Source: Rickettsiales endosymbiont of Stachyamoeba lipophora
GTDB lineage: Bacteria; Pseudomonadota; Alphaproteobacteria; Rickettsiales; 33-17
Reading direction: 5' to 3'
NCBI RefSeq assembly: GCF_003932735.1
Contig: NZ_CP033611.1
Coordinates: forward strand, 186,001-250,000
DNA length: 64,000 nt
In this document: positions 1 through 9,439 of the stretch, piece by piece
Position numbering within the stretch: position 1 is the stretch's first letter
How the letters are laid out: the number at the start of each line of letters is the position of its first letter
The notes under the pieces: generated by a model
The model's database searches: none
The model's input: the letters and a program-made list of their open reading frames with translations, nothing else
What the model was told of the DNA's origin: nothing
Program-made: the position numbers and the translations under genes

Positions 1-724
1 CTTTTTCTGCTTCTATACCAAGTAATTTACTTAGACATTCCACAGTATGCTTAGTAAAACCCGGCTCATTACGTTTACCACGCATAGGGGTTGGTGCAAG
101 ATATGGAGCATCAGTTTCAACCAGCATCAATTCTAAAGGTACTTGAGCAATAGTTTGTTGTAAATCTTTGGCATTTTTAAAAGTAACAATTCCAGAAATA
201 GAAATAGTAAATCCCAACGCTAAAACTTCGTTTTTTAAATATTCCGTTCCAGTAAAACAATGAATAATCGCTTTAAATGGTTTTTGTTCAAATTGCTCTT
301 TTAATATTCTAACCGTATCTTCTTCTGCATCCCTGGTGTGCACAATTAAAGGTAAGCCGGTTTCTTGAGCAACTTTAATATGATTAATAAAATTCTCTAT
401 TTGCTTAATTTTATCAAACGGTTGATGGAAATAATCTAACCCCGTTTCACCAATACCAATGACTTTAGATAATTGGGTTTTTTCCAGCAACTCTTTAATA
501 CTTGCTATTCCCTCTTTTTCTACTTCACAGGGATGAACCCCAACAGATGCATAAATATGAGGATAGCTTTTTGCAATGTGATAAACTGTTTCAAACTCAC
601 TTAATTTAGTACAAATGCTCAGCATACATTTTACATCATTTTGTAAAGCTCGCTTGAGCATTTCTTGAAAGTCTTCCTGAAAATCAGGAAAATTTAAATG
701 ACAATGCGAATCCACAATATACAT
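1..724 (-). CDS. tatD: TatD-family metal-dependent DNase/hydrolase (3' end outside window)
   Basis: My reading of the minus strand from the ATG at 724 is open to the window edge, about 241 codons. The family folds as a TIM barrel with two metals and acts as a 3'-5' nuclease or hydrolase. Visible family motifs are the N-terminal DSHCHL (metal ligands HxH), VHPCEV, GETGLDYF, VHTRDAE, HCFTG and the C-terminal ETDAPYLAP followed by RGKRNEP. Family members are about 255-265 residues, so roughly 15-20 residues lie beyond base 1. The ATG directly abuts the TAA of metG upstream (725-727), so the gene is the last visible member of a holB-metG-tatD transcript and is probably translated by coupling. This order is common in alphaproteobacteria. 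The 3' truncation comes only from the window edge. Confidence 0.9.
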   Translation of the reverse strand, partial: MYIVDSHCHLNFPDFQEDFQEMLKRALQNDVKCMLSICTKLSEFETVYHIAKSYPHIYASVGVHPCEVEKEGIASIKELLEKTQLSKVIGIGETGLDYFHQPFDKIKQIENFINHIKVAQETGLPLIVHTRDAEEDTVRILKEQFEQKPFKAIIHCFTGTEYLKNEVLALGFTISISGIVTFKNAKDLQQTIAQVPLELMLVETDAPYLAPTPMRGKRNEPGFTKHTVECLSKLLGIEAEK

Positions 725-2215
725 TTAAACAGCTTCCTCTATTCTTGGGAAAATTGGTTGAACTTCCTTAAGCAGCCCGCCTATTGGCAATAAATCTTCT
801 AATTCTGAAAAATCGTTTGCCTCAACATTAAGTACTTCAAGCATTATTTGAGATAGAGTAGGCATAAAAGGTAAAAGCAATATTGCAATCTGCTTAATAA
901 TATTAATTAATACAAACAATACATGGGCCATTTTCTCAGGATTATCTTTCCTTAGGTTCCATGGTGCTTGTTCATCAATATAGATATTAGCTAAGTTGCC
1001 AATATTAACTACCACCTCTAAAGCATTATGAAACTCATAATTCTCCATAAAATTATGATAATTTTTTACTAGCTCCGCTACTTGTAAAAAAATAGGATCA
1101 TGCTGCCCTTTAGGTATCCTAGATTCACAATTTTTATGAATAAATGATACTACTCGCTGCATTAAGTTGCCAAAATTGTTAGAGAGTTCACTATTTAAGC
1201 GTCTAATACAACTGGATTTTGAATAATTTCCGTCATTGCCGAAAGGGACTTCGCGTAACATAAAATATCTGGTTTGATCCAGTCCATAGATTTTGATCAA
1301 CTCATAAGGATCAATAACATTACCAAGCGATTTAGATATTTTTTGGCCTTCATTAGTCCACCAACCATGAGCTATAATCTGTTTAGGAACCGGAAGATTT
1401 GCAGCCATCAAAAATGCCGGCCAATAAACAGTATGGAATCTTAAAATATCCTTACCCACCATATGAATTCCGGGCCAAAATTTTTTCATCAATTCTGTAT
1501 CTTCAGGATAACCTAGAGCAGAAATATAGTTAGTTAAAGCATCAAGCCACACATACATAATATGCTTATCATTGCCAGGCACAGGCACGCCCCAATTAAA
1601 ACTAGTACGCGAAACTGATAAATCTTTAAGCCCGGATTTCACAAAGCTAATAACTTCATTACGGCGTGCTTTAGGCCAAATAAAATCTGGGTTTTGCTCA
1701 TAAAGCTCTAATAACTTATCTTGCCATTTAGACAGCGCAAAAAAATAACTAGGTTCTTCTACCCATTCTACTGGCGCTCCTGTAGGAGCCTTGCCATCAA
1801 TAAGCTCGCTCTCTTGATAAAATGCCTCATCTCTTACCGCATACCAACCACTATAAGAATCTAAGTAAATATTACCGCTTTCAACTAATCTTTCCCATAG
1901 AAAGCTTGCAGCTTTTTTATGCCTTTCTTCAGTAGTTCTAATAAAATCATTATTGGATAAATTTAGAGCAATAGTTAAATCACGAAATTTCTGTGAATAA
2001 AAATCTGTGAACTCCTGCGGATCTTTATTATTTTTCAATGCACTAGAGGCGATTTTTTGGCCATGTTCATCAGTCCCTGTTAAAAAATACACCTCTTCAT
2101 TTCTCATTCTATGATATCGGGCCAGAACATCGGCTGCCACAGAAGTATAAGCATGACCAATATGTGGTATGTCATTTACATAATAAATGGGGGTAGTAAT
2201 ATAAAAGTTATTCAT
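725..2215 (-). CDS. metG: Methionyl-tRNA synthetase
   Basis: Charges tRNA-Met with methionine in the cytoplasm. The 496-residue class I synthetase has the HIGH signature (PHIGHAYTS, residues about 18-26), the YVWLDAL motif and the KMSKS loop as KISKSLGN. An alpha-helical anticodon-binding domain follows. The length matches the short MetG form without the C-terminal tRNA-binding (EMAP-like) domain. Its ATG overlaps the stop of the upstream holB by four bases (ATGA on the minus strand), and its own TAA abuts the tatD start, so the three genes are very probably one transcript. No missing residues were seen. Confidence 0.97.
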   Translation of the reverse strand: MNNFYITTPIYYVNDIPHIGHAYTSVAADVLARYHRMRNEEVYFLTGTDEHGQKIASSALKNNKDPQEFTDFYSQKFRDLTIALNLSNNDFIRTTEERHKKAASFLWERLVESGNIYLDSYSGWYAVRDEAFYQESELIDGKAPTGAPVEWVEEPSYFFALSKWQDKLLELYEQNPDFIWPKARRNEVISFVKSGLKDLSVSRTSFNWGVPVPGNDKHIMYVWLDALTNYISALGYPEDTELMKKFWPGIHMVGKDILRFHTVYWPAFLMAANLPVPKQIIAHGWWTNEGQKISKSLGNVIDPYELIKIYGLDQTRYFMLREVPFGNDGNYSKSSCIRRLNSELSNNFGNLMQRVVSFIHKNCESRIPKGQHDPIFLQVAELVKNYHNFMENYEFHNALEVVVNIGNLANIYIDEQAPWNLRKDNPEKMAHVLFVLINIIKQIAILLLPFMPTLSQIMLEVLNVEANDFSELEDLLPIGGLLKEVQPIFPRIEEAV

Positions 2216-3141
2216 AAACTTACTTGCCTAATCTGATTTAAAATTAAATATAAACAATGCTTATAATCTAAATTTGCATATTCTAAAGCTAAAAATTTCT
2301 TATTTATATCCTCCCACAGCTCTAGCTTATAAGCTATGGGTATATTTAGGTAATTCATGTTTTGTAAAAAATCTTTTTCACAACTTAAAATATATTTATT
2401 ATCAAAAAACCCGAATAATAACCTCGAAAGTCGTAAGGTTATAAAATATAAAACTTTATTATTTACCTGAGTCAATTTGCTTATATCATTTAAACTCAAG
2501 TTTTGCAGGCTCTGTAATAATTCTTCATAAAATGATTTTATCTTAATCTCTTTAAAAGCTACCGCTTCACCTATTGAATTGTTAGTTAGCACTAAATACA
2601 TCAAAGCTTCTTCTTCATCAAATCCAAGCTTTTCTACCAGAATGGTTTTAGCATAATCATGGTCGTTAAGAGCAAGCTTAATTTTAGCGCATCTTGAATT
2701 AATAGTTTCCAATACGGTATGCGGCTGATGGGTAATTAAAAATATAAATAAATTTTTTGGAGGTTCTTCTAATATCTTAAGCAAAGCATTAGCTGCATTT
2801 TTATTAAGAAAATCTATATCATCTATGATCACAATTTTTTTAGCAGAAATAGAACTAGTAATTCTAGCAAAGCCAATAATTTCTCTAATCTGCTCGATAG
2901 ATATTTCTTTATCTTCTATTTTTTCTATTAGCTTAAAATCTGGATGGTTAGAAAGTTCAATATGAGCATTACTTTGATTAAATACTTCCTTAGCAATTAA
3001 TTTTACTAAAGAAGCTTTACCAATTCCCTTTTTGCCTGTTATAATCCAACTGTTTATTTTTTGGTTATTTAAACAGTTATTAATTAAATTATACTGTTCT
3101 AAATAACAGTTTTTAAGCTCATTTTGTAAATTTATATCCAT
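2212..3141 (-). CDS. holB: DNA polymerase III delta' clamp-loader subunit
   Basis: A 309-residue AAA+ protein of the delta' type, part of the clamp loader that places the beta clamp (dnaN, also in this window) on DNA. It has a Walker A-like GKKGIGKAS near residue 40, IVIIDDIDFLN as Walker B, then NAALLKILEEPP and SRC (sensor/SRC motif), typical of DnaX/HolB proteins. It overlaps metG by four bases. Its ATG (3139-3141) shares two bases with the divergent zapE ATG (3140-3142), so neither gene has an intergenic leader. Assignment to HolB rather than DnaX rests on size and on the metG-tatD context. Confidence 0.85.
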   Translation of the reverse strand: MDINLQNELKNCYLEQYNLINNCLNNQKINSWIITGKKGIGKASLVKLIAKEVFNQSNAHIELSNHPDFKLIEKIEDKEISIEQIREIIGFARITSSISAKKIVIIDDIDFLNKNAANALLKILEEPPKNLFIFLITHQPHTVLETINSRCAKIKLALNDHDYAKTILVEKLGFDEEEALMYLVLTNNSIGEAVAFKEIKIKSFYEELLQSLQNLSLNDISKLTQVNNKVLYFITLRLSRLLFGFFDNKYILSCEKDFLQNMNYLNIPIAYKLELWEDINKKFLALEYANLDYKHCLYLILNQIRQVSL

Positions 3142-4249
3142 GAATAATCAGCAAACTATTAGTTTTAAAGAATATTACCTTAAACATTTAGAGGAAAATA
3201 ACTTAAAGCAAGATGAATGGCAACTTGAAACAATAGAACAATTTGTAAAACTTACAGATGCACTAAAATATTATCTTACTTCAAAAAAATGGTTACATAA
3301 AATTTTAGCTGAAAAAAAACCTCAAGGAATTTATCTATTTGGTAGTGTAGGACGCGGGAAAACATTAATTGGTTCACTTTTTGCTAAATATTTAAATGCT
3401 TGCAATGCTGCTTCCATTCTATTTATCCATTATCATGCTTTGATTAAATTGATTCATGAACAAATCCACCAACATAAGACAACTTCTCCTCAAATTGATC
3501 CTGTACTAGCTACTGCAGAATTCTTAATTAATCAGTATAATCTCATTGTTTTAGATGAGTTTCAAATTTTAGATATTTCTGACGCTATGATTCTCCTTAG
3601 GATATTTGAAAAGATTTTTAACTCTAAATCTATAATGGTTTTTACTTCTAATCGTGAACCAAGTGATCTATATCATGACAGCTTTGGAAGAGAGCATGTT
3701 AGCAAGCTTATTAGCTTAATTCGTAACCATCATACAATCTTATCTTTGGATGGAGAACAAGATTATCGTCTTCAGAAAACGCTTTCCGCACAGGAATTAT
3801 TTTATACACCTAATGATTCAGAGAACAATCAAAAAATTGATACAATTATTGAAAACTTAACTGAAAAAAAGACTTTAAAAGCAGCTAGTTTAAAAGTATT
3901 TGATAGAAATATAAATTTTCAAAAAACTCTTAATCAGTTATTAATCACTGATTTTGATGAGCTATGCAGGCAACATTTTAGCCAAAATGACTATATTGAG
4001 ATTTGTAAACATTTTAAAATCATCATAGTAAAAAATGTGCCTAAACTCTCTACTGAAATGCATAATGAAGCTAAACGATTTCTAATGTTTATTGATCAAG
4101 CGTATATTCATCAAGTAATATTAATTCTTAGTCTTGAATGTGCAATAAATCTTCTTTATACAGAAGGAAAAGGAGCATTCGAATTTGCCAGAACAATTTC
4201 CAGGCTTTACGAAATGCAAACACGAAACTATATTAATCACAAATTATAA
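3140..4249 (+). CDS. zapE: ZapE/AFG1-family P-loop ATPase
   Basis: A 369-residue AFG1-like ATPase. The family includes bacterial ZapE, an ATPase tied to FtsZ-ring dynamics, and mitochondrial AFG1/LACE1. Visible features are Walker A GSVGRGKT (about residues 68-75), the family stretch LIVLDEFQILDISDAMIL (Walker B DE) and the conserved FTSNREPSDLY after it. The C-terminal half is less conserved but contains the expected ICKHFKIIIVKNVP and FLMFIDQAY family blocks. Starts head-to-head with holB with overlapping start codons. A 14-base gap separates it from ispH downstream, so it may head the ispH-pstCAB transcript. Confidence 0.9.
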   Translation: MNNQQTISFKEYYLKHLEENNLKQDEWQLETIEQFVKLTDALKYYLTSKKWLHKILAEKKPQGIYLFGSVGRGKTLIGSLFAKYLNACNAASILFIHYHALIKLIHEQIHQHKTTSPQIDPVLATAEFLINQYNLIVLDEFQILDISDAMILLRIFEKIFNSKSIMVFTSNREPSDLYHDSFGREHVSKLISLIRNHHTILSLDGEQDYRLQKTLSAQELFYTPNDSENNQKIDTIIENLTEKKTLKAASLKVFDRNINFQKTLNQLLITDFDELCRQHFSQNDYIEICKHFKIIIVKNVPKLSTEMHNEAKRFLMFIDQAYIHQVILILSLECAINLLYTEGKGAFEFARTISRLYEMQTRNYINHKL

Positions 4250-4263
4250 TTTAAGGCGCGTTA

Positions 4264-5199
4264 ATGAAAATTATTCTAGCTCAACCACGAGGATTTTGCG
4301 CAGGGGTCGAAAGAGCAATAGATATAGTTGAACAAACCATACAAAAATATGGCCCTCCAGTTTATGTAAGACATGAAATAGTACATAATAAATATGTAGT
4401 TGAAGACCTTAGAAAAAAAGGGGCTATCTTTGTAGAGGAAATTGATGAAATTCCAACAGGTGCTATAACGATTTTTAGCGCTCACGGAGTATCTGAAATG
4501 GTTGAGATTAACGCCAATCAAAGAAAATTAGATGTTATTGATGCCACATGCCCGCTTGTTACTAAAGTTCATAGAGAAGCTCAAAGCTTAGAAGCTATGG
4601 GCAGACAAATTATTATGATAGGACACACCAATCATCCTGAGGTAATCGGCACTTCTGGTAGAGTAACCCAGGAAGTTACTTTAGTTTCGGGGTTAAGTGA
4701 TGTAACGCAAATAGAAGTTAAAAACCCAGACAACCTAGGTTATATTACGCAGACAACTTTAAGTGTAGATGAAACCAGAGAAATTATTGATGCCTTAAAA
4801 CAGCGCTTTCCTACAATTAAAGGACCTGATTTAAAAGATATTTGTTATGCCACCCAAAACCGACAAAATGCAGTAAGAGAGCTATGTAAAGATATCGACC
4901 TACTGTTAGTAATTGGTTCAGAAAATAGCTCAAACTCTAATAGACTGTGTGATTTAGGTAATGAGCTAGGTGTAAAAAGCTATCTAATTAATACCTATCA
5001 TGATATTAATTCTCAATGGATTCTTAGCAGTAAAAAGGCTGTTGGTATTACCGCTGGTGCTTCTGCCCCTGAACAATTGGTTGAGCAAGTGATTAGCCAT
5101 ATTCTATCTATTAGCAATATGGAGGTTACCACTATGAGTGGCGTAGAAGAAAGTATGAAATTTAAATTACCAAAAAAATTATTAGAAGCAGTTGTATAA
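4264..5199 (+). CDS. ispH: 4-hydroxy-3-methylbut-2-enyl diphosphate reductase
   Basis: The last enzyme of the MEP (non-mevalonate) pathway, a [4Fe-4S] protein that makes IPP and DMAPP in the cytoplasm. The three cluster cysteines are visible: Cys12 (PRGFCAGV), Cys96 (DATCPLV) and Cys194 (DICYATQNRQ). The substrate motif GSENSSNSNRL follows. The 311-residue length is normal. Its TAA overlaps the pstC ATG by one base (TAATG), linking isoprenoid synthesis and the phosphate transporter in one transcript, probably by chance of genome packing. An intact MEP enzyme argues against the genus Rickettsia, which lacks this pathway. Confidence 0.97.
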   Translation: MKIILAQPRGFCAGVERAIDIVEQTIQKYGPPVYVRHEIVHNKYVVEDLRKKGAIFVEEIDEIPTGAITIFSAHGVSEMVEINANQRKLDVIDATCPLVTKVHREAQSLEAMGRQIIMIGHTNHPEVIGTSGRVTQEVTLVSGLSDVTQIEVKNPDNLGYITQTTLSVDETREIIDALKQRFPTIKGPDLKDICYATQNRQNAVRELCKDIDLLLVIGSENSSNSNRLCDLGNELGVKSYLINTYHDINSQWILSSKKAVGITAGASAPEQLVEQVISHILSISNMEVTTMSGVEESMKFKLPKKLLEAVV

Positions 5200-6404
5200 T
5201 GAGTATTAGCCATTTCACTTCATTTTTATCAGGTATTTTAGGCTTTTTTGGCTACTTTATTGCTGTTTATAGAATAAGATACCAAACGTCTCCCTCACGT
5301 AAGAGCGTTTCTCAGTTAAAATATTACGGGTATATAACCTTTCTATATACTACTCTCGCTGCAGTAGTAGGTTTACTGGTTGCTTATTATGCCGAAGGCG
5401 CAGCTTCTCATAAATTAATTAAATATCTACCTATAAATTTGAGCTTTATAACATTAATATTATGCATATTTAGCTTGAATCGTTCATTTAATGCTCAATT
5501 TCATTTAGAGAAATGGTTTAAAATATTTATTCTAAGTATAAGCTCTATAAGTATACTGGGAGTAATAGCCACAATTGGCATTATACTTAATTATAGTTTA
5601 CAGTTTTTTGCAAAAGTAAATTTTTTTGATTTCTTATTTGGCCTCACCTGGAATCCCACTATGGCGGATAAGGATTTATCACACGCTTTTGGTATTATGC
5701 CTCTACTATTTGGAACTTTTTATATTAGCGCTATTGCAATTGGATTTGCAGCCCCTATAGCTATTAATGCAGCCATTTATCTTAGTGAATATTCAGGGAA
5801 AAAAGTAAGAAACCTGCTAAAACCCGCAGTAGAAATGCTAGCTGCTATTCCTTCAATAGTTTATGGGTATTTAGGTTTAATATATATTTCCCCTGTTATT
5901 AAAATTATCGGGGAAACAATCCATCTTTCTGCTACCACTGAAAATACTCTTTCGACTGGTTTACTGATCGGAATGATGATGATTCCAATGATTATGTCTT
6001 TAAGTGATGATGTCATTAGAAGTATTCCTAAAGATTTAAGATTTTCCGCTTTGGCGCTTGGTCTTACTAAACACGAAACTATTAAAAATGTAATTATACC
6101 CGCAGCAAAGCCAGGAATCTTAGCAGTAATTATCTTAGCTATTTCACGAGCTGTTGGCGAAACGATGATTGTTATAATGTGCGCAGGTTTAAATTCAGAA
6201 ATTAAAGTAAATCCATTTCAAGCAGTTTCTACCTTTACCGCGCAGATTACTAATTTACTGATAGGAGATGATGCATTTGATAGCCCTAAAACTTTATCTG
6301 CATTCGCACTTGCGCTTATCTTAATTATATTTACTATGACGCTCAACTTAATTGCTAATAAAATTGTAAAACATTATAAAGAGAAATATGGCTACAATTT
6401 CTAA
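5199..6404 (+). CDS. pstC: Phosphate ABC transporter permease PstC
   Basis: Inner-membrane permease subunit of the high-affinity phosphate importer, 401 residues. The N-terminal 140 residues carry extra membrane segments of the PstC N-terminal (DUF3708-like) type common in alphaproteobacteria. The C-terminal half holds the binding-protein-dependent permease fold with the EAA-like loop (about residues 270-320: PKDLRFSALALGLTKHETI, then PAAKPGI and SRAVGETM). It starts by one-base overlap with ispH and overlaps pstA by 17 bases, implying translational coupling. The binding protein PstS is not encoded nearby. Confidence 0.93.
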   Translation: MSISHFTSFLSGILGFFGYFIAVYRIRYQTSPSRKSVSQLKYYGYITFLYTTLAAVVGLLVAYYAEGAASHKLIKYLPINLSFITLILCIFSLNRSFNAQFHLEKWFKIFILSISSISILGVIATIGIILNYSLQFFAKVNFFDFLFGLTWNPTMADKDLSHAFGIMPLLFGTFYISAIAIGFAAPIAINAAIYLSEYSGKKVRNLLKPAVEMLAAIPSIVYGYLGLIYISPVIKIIGETIHLSATTENTLSTGLLIGMMMIPMIMSLSDDVIRSIPKDLRFSALALGLTKHETIKNVIIPAAKPGILAVIILAISRAVGETMIVIMCAGLNSEIKVNPFQAVSTFTAQITNLLIGDDAFDSPKTLSAFALALILIIFTMTLNLIANKIVKHYKEKYGYNF

Positions 6405-7530
6405 TTTATCCAAACGTTATCAAAAACAGCGCAAATTTGAGCGAAAAATTAAATTATCACTCTATTTTATTATGCTTGTCCTTGTTGTTATGATGGGTAC
6501 TATTTTTATTAATGGGCTTAGTGGATTTTCTTCATATTATCTTAAAATTGATTTACCGGATCAGGAACTGAAAAATTTAACCGAAGAACAGCTCCTTACT
6601 TATAATTTTACCCCAGAGGAATTACCAATAATCCAAAGGATTTTAGGGCACAATCAACTCAAAAGATTGCTTAAAGGTAACCTTGGAATTAAGACTAAAT
6701 ATGAGCTTAAACTTACTGATAATATGCCGTCCCTAACCAGAGAACATGTAGAGATAAAGAAGCTATATAAGTCTTTTAAGAGCCAGAAAAGAATTATCAG
6801 AAAAATCAATTTTGATATTATTATTAATAATGATTCACGATATCCTGAAAATACTGGATTGCTTGGCTCAATTACCGGATCATTACTGACAGTAATGGTA
6901 GCATTACTAATTAGCTTGCCAATTGGGGTGATCACAGGCATTTATCTTGAAGAAATTGCAAAAAACAACTGGTTAAAAAACCTAATAGAAGCCAATATTA
7001 ATAATCTTGCAGCCATACCCTCAATTATTTATGGGCTGCTAGGATTAAGTATTTTTATAGCTATTTTTCATATACCCAGGTCTTCCGCATTACTTGCTGG
7101 ATTATCTATGAGCATCATGACCTTACCACTAATTATTATCAGTACTAGGCAATCATTAAAGGCAATTCCCCAAAGTTTAAGACAAGGTGTAACCGCATTG
7201 GGTATTTCACAAAGCCAACTTATTATTGACCATCTTTTGCCATTAACTATTCCTGGTATTATGAGTGGTACAATCTTTACGGTAAGTAGAATATTAGGTG
7301 AAACTGCACCTTTATTAATGCTTGGCTTGGTCGCTTTTATTGCCAATACTGCAACGAATATTCTTGAACCTACTACCACGTTGACTGTACAAATTTATTT
7401 ATGGTCAATAGGTATTGAGAAAGCCTATATTACCAAAACTTTTACAGCCATTATGGTATTACTAATCGTAATTTCTTTACTAAATTTATCAGCATTTATA
7501 ATAAGGAAAAAATATGAGTATCGCTGGTAG
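6388..7530 (+). CDS. pstA: Phosphate ABC transporter permease PstA
   Basis: Second permease subunit, 380 residues. A first membrane segment (about 25-45) is followed by a long non-membrane region up to about residue 155 (the DUF3333-type extension typical of alphaproteobacterial PstA), then the five-helix permease domain. The EAA loop is visible as [19 protein letters not shown], with [11 protein letters not shown] after it. The start lies inside the end of pstC (17-base overlap), preceded by an AGAGAA stretch. It overlaps pstB by another 17 bases. Confidence 0.93.
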   Translation: MATISNLSKRYQKQRKFERKIKLSLYFIMLVLVVMMGTIFINGLSGFSSYYLKIDLPDQELKNLTEEQLLTYNFTPEELPIIQRILGHNQLKRLLKGNLGIKTKYELKLTDNMPSLTREHVEIKKLYKSFKSQKRIIRKINFDIIINNDSRYPENTGLLGSITGSLLTVMVALLISLPIGVITGIYLEEIAKNNWLKNLIEANINNLAAIPSIIYGLLGLSIFIAIFHIPRSSALLAGLSMSIMTLPLIIISTRQSLKAIPQSLRQGVTALGISQSQLIIDHLLPLTIPGIMSGTIFTVSRILGETAPLLMLGLVAFIANTATNILEPTTTLTVQIYLWSIGIEKAYITKTFTAIMVLLIVISLLNLSAFIIRKKYEYRW

Positions 7531-8311
7531 TGACATTACTAACAATAAATTAAACCCTAAAGTAACCGTACAAGCTGTTAACTTATTTTATAACGATAAA
7601 CAAGCTTTATTCGATATAAACATGGAGATTTATCAGCATAAAGTTACTGCTCTTATAGGACCATCTGGCTGTGGCAAATCTTCCTTCTTACGTTGTTTAA
7701 ACCGTATGAATGATTTAATAGAAGGTTGCAGCGTTACCGGACAAATACTAATAGATCGTCATAACATTTTAGAAAAAAACCTTGATGTAGTAAGACTTAG
7801 AACTAAAGTTGGGATGGTTTTTCAAAAACCCAATCCCTTTCCACGTTCAATTTATGAAAATATAGTTTATGCACCACGTATACATGGATTGGTTAAAAAG
7901 AACTCTAAAGAAGAACAAGAACTAGTTGAACAAAGCTTAATACAAACGGGCCTTTTTGATGAAGTTAAAGATAGGCTTCATTCACCTGCAACCAACCTTT
8001 CTGGTGGACAACAGCAACGTTTATGCATTGCAAGAGCTATAGCGATTAAACCTGAAGTAATTTTAATGGATGAACCTTGTTCAGCTTTAGACCCTATATC
8101 TACTACTAAAATTGAAGCTTTGATTGAGGATTTAAAACTTAAATATACCATTATTATTGTCACTCATTCAATGCAGCAAGCCGCCCGCACTTCTGATTAC
8201 ACGGCATTCTTTAATTTAGGTAAAATAGTAGAATATAATACTACCCAGAATATTTTTACCAATCCAGAGCAAAGTATTACGCAAGATTATATAACCGGAA
8301 GATATGGGTAG
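7514..8311 (+). CDS. pstB: Phosphate import ATP-binding protein PstB
   Basis: ATPase of the phosphate importer, 265 residues. It shows Walker [10 protein letters not shown] (about residues 53-61), Q-loop [16 protein letters not shown] signature [14 protein letters not shown], Walker [14 protein letters not shown] and switch His in [10 protein letters not shown]. These match PstB closely, including the NPFP after the Q-loop. A good Shine-Dalgarno (AAGGA) lies seven bases before the ATG, inside pstA. phoU does not follow; the transcript appears to end at the palindrome 35 bases downstream. Confidence 0.97.
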   Translation: MSIAGSDITNNKLNPKVTVQAVNLFYNDKQALFDINMEIYQHKVTALIGPSGCGKSSFLRCLNRMNDLIEGCSVTGQILIDRHNILEKNLDVVRLRTKVGMVFQKPNPFPRSIYENIVYAPRIHGLVKKNSKEEQELVEQSLIQTGLFDEVKDRLHSPATNLSGGQQQRLCIARAIAIKPEVILMDEPCSALDPISTTKIEALIEDLKLKYTIIIVTHSMQQAARTSDYTAFFNLGKIVEYNTTQNIFTNPEQSITQDYITGRYG

Positions 8312-8346
8312 CACTTATATTATTTTGAAAATATATAAATTACTTA

Positions 8347-8386
8347 ATTAACTATAATAAGCTTTAAAAAGCTTATTATAGTTAAT
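8347..8386. terminator. Perfect 19-bp palindrome after pstB, terminator-like
   Basis: Arms 8347-8365 and 8368-8386 are perfect inverted repeats (core ATAATAAGCTTT) around a two-base centre. It lies 35 bases after the pstB stop, as expected of an mRNA end. There is no T-run after the right arm, so factor-independent termination is uncertain. It could instead stabilise the 3' end or be a dispersed palindromic repeat. Confidence 0.5.
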
Positions 8387-8557
8387 GGCATTAATTGATT
8401 CTTTTTAATTTCTCTCAACGCTATTTGTATTTACTTTACTACCAGCAACAAAACTGGAAGAGGCACCCCTGCTCTAAAATAGTAGTACATATCGTTTGAG
8501 ATACAATGTTAGCTCTACCTTCTGTCACTTGCGATTTTAATCAAGCTATTCTGGCGG

Positions 8558-9154
8558 TTATGCGCTTTCCATTTCTTCTGCTTGGTTAAAACTATCTAAC
8601 ATACTTTCCAGCTCAGTCACATATCTAACTTTAAGGTCGCCTGTAAGATCTCTCTTATCTTCTCCTATGTTATCTAAGATATGTTGCTTAATATCTGGGC
8701 CGGATATTTTACTTACTGAAGAGTCAAAATTTTTGTGATTTACTATCTTTTTAAAAATATCCATCTTATATGAAGGTAGCGTATATCCTAAAGGACTAGT
8801 TTTTGAATTATCTAAAATATTCACATCTGTATCTTTATGTCCCAACAACAACTCAACAACTCTATTACGCGCTTGATTTTTTTGATCAAGCTTATCATTG
8901 GGAACCTCTGAAACTAAATTCATTTATGCGCATGAAATGTAAAGATATATAAGTTAAAACATCTTTTATATTAGGATTAATACTATCAAAAGATAATAAC
9001 AACCGTACTATCCCTTGAGCTGATGCAGGTAATAAAATGCGCCCAAATTGATTTTTAGCATTTATAAAACTCTATCTTGATCCCAAAGGTTCCTAAATTT
9101 ATTAATATCTATTTCTTTTTTTAACATCTCTCTTAAAAGCTCTTCAAATTTCAT
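8558..9154 (-). pseudogene. Frameshifted ankyrin-repeat gene
   Basis: Three reading-frame pieces join into one ankyrin-like protein. From the ATG at 9154 a 30-codon piece ends at TAA 9062-9064 (…LWDQDRVL). A one-base shift in the T-run there restores INAKNQFGRILLPASAQG and IVRLLLSFDSINPNIKD, which reads like an ankyrin repeat. That frame stops near 8910, and the third frame (8558-8923) continues with RVVELLLGHKDTDVNI and SPLGYTLPSYKMDIFKKIV, again ankyrin-like. The frameshifts are seen directly; the ankyrin identity is from repeat spacing. Annotating only the last piece as a 121-residue protein would be misleading. It lies between the pst genes and the PhoB-like regulator. Confidence 0.7.
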
Positions 9155-9392
9155 GTACCACTTCTATAATGCTAAATATATATTAATCTTATTATGTTAA
9201 AATTTAATATTAATAACAAATTAACTTTATTGATTGTTATAATGTAGGCCATACTATCAACAGACCTTAATAACAATTGTTTTACCAATCCTTTAAGCTA
9301 ATAGCTATAATAAACTTTGGTTAACAAATAAGTGTAATTTGTAAATTTTATCTTTACAAAAAGATTATTCTTGTTTATATTTCAAATTAAAG

Positions 9393-9407
9393 TTAAGTTT
9401 ATGTTAA
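9393..9407 (+). promoter_or_regulatory. TTAA-N7-TTAA site (CtrA-box-like) upstream of the PhoB-like gene
   Basis: Two TTAA half-sites are separated by exactly seven bases, 33 bases before the ATG at 9440. This spacing is the alphaproteobacterial CtrA consensus. In DNA this AT-rich, several such matches are expected by chance in the window, so only the position makes it worth listing. Confidence 0.3.
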
Positions 9408-9439
9408 TCTTAAAGAAAAATATTAATTAGTTAAAAATT

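Noticed and set aside
8558-8923. Independent 121-residue gene
   Set aside because: Adjacent frames upstream continue the same ankyrin-like protein, so it is the last piece of a frameshifted gene.
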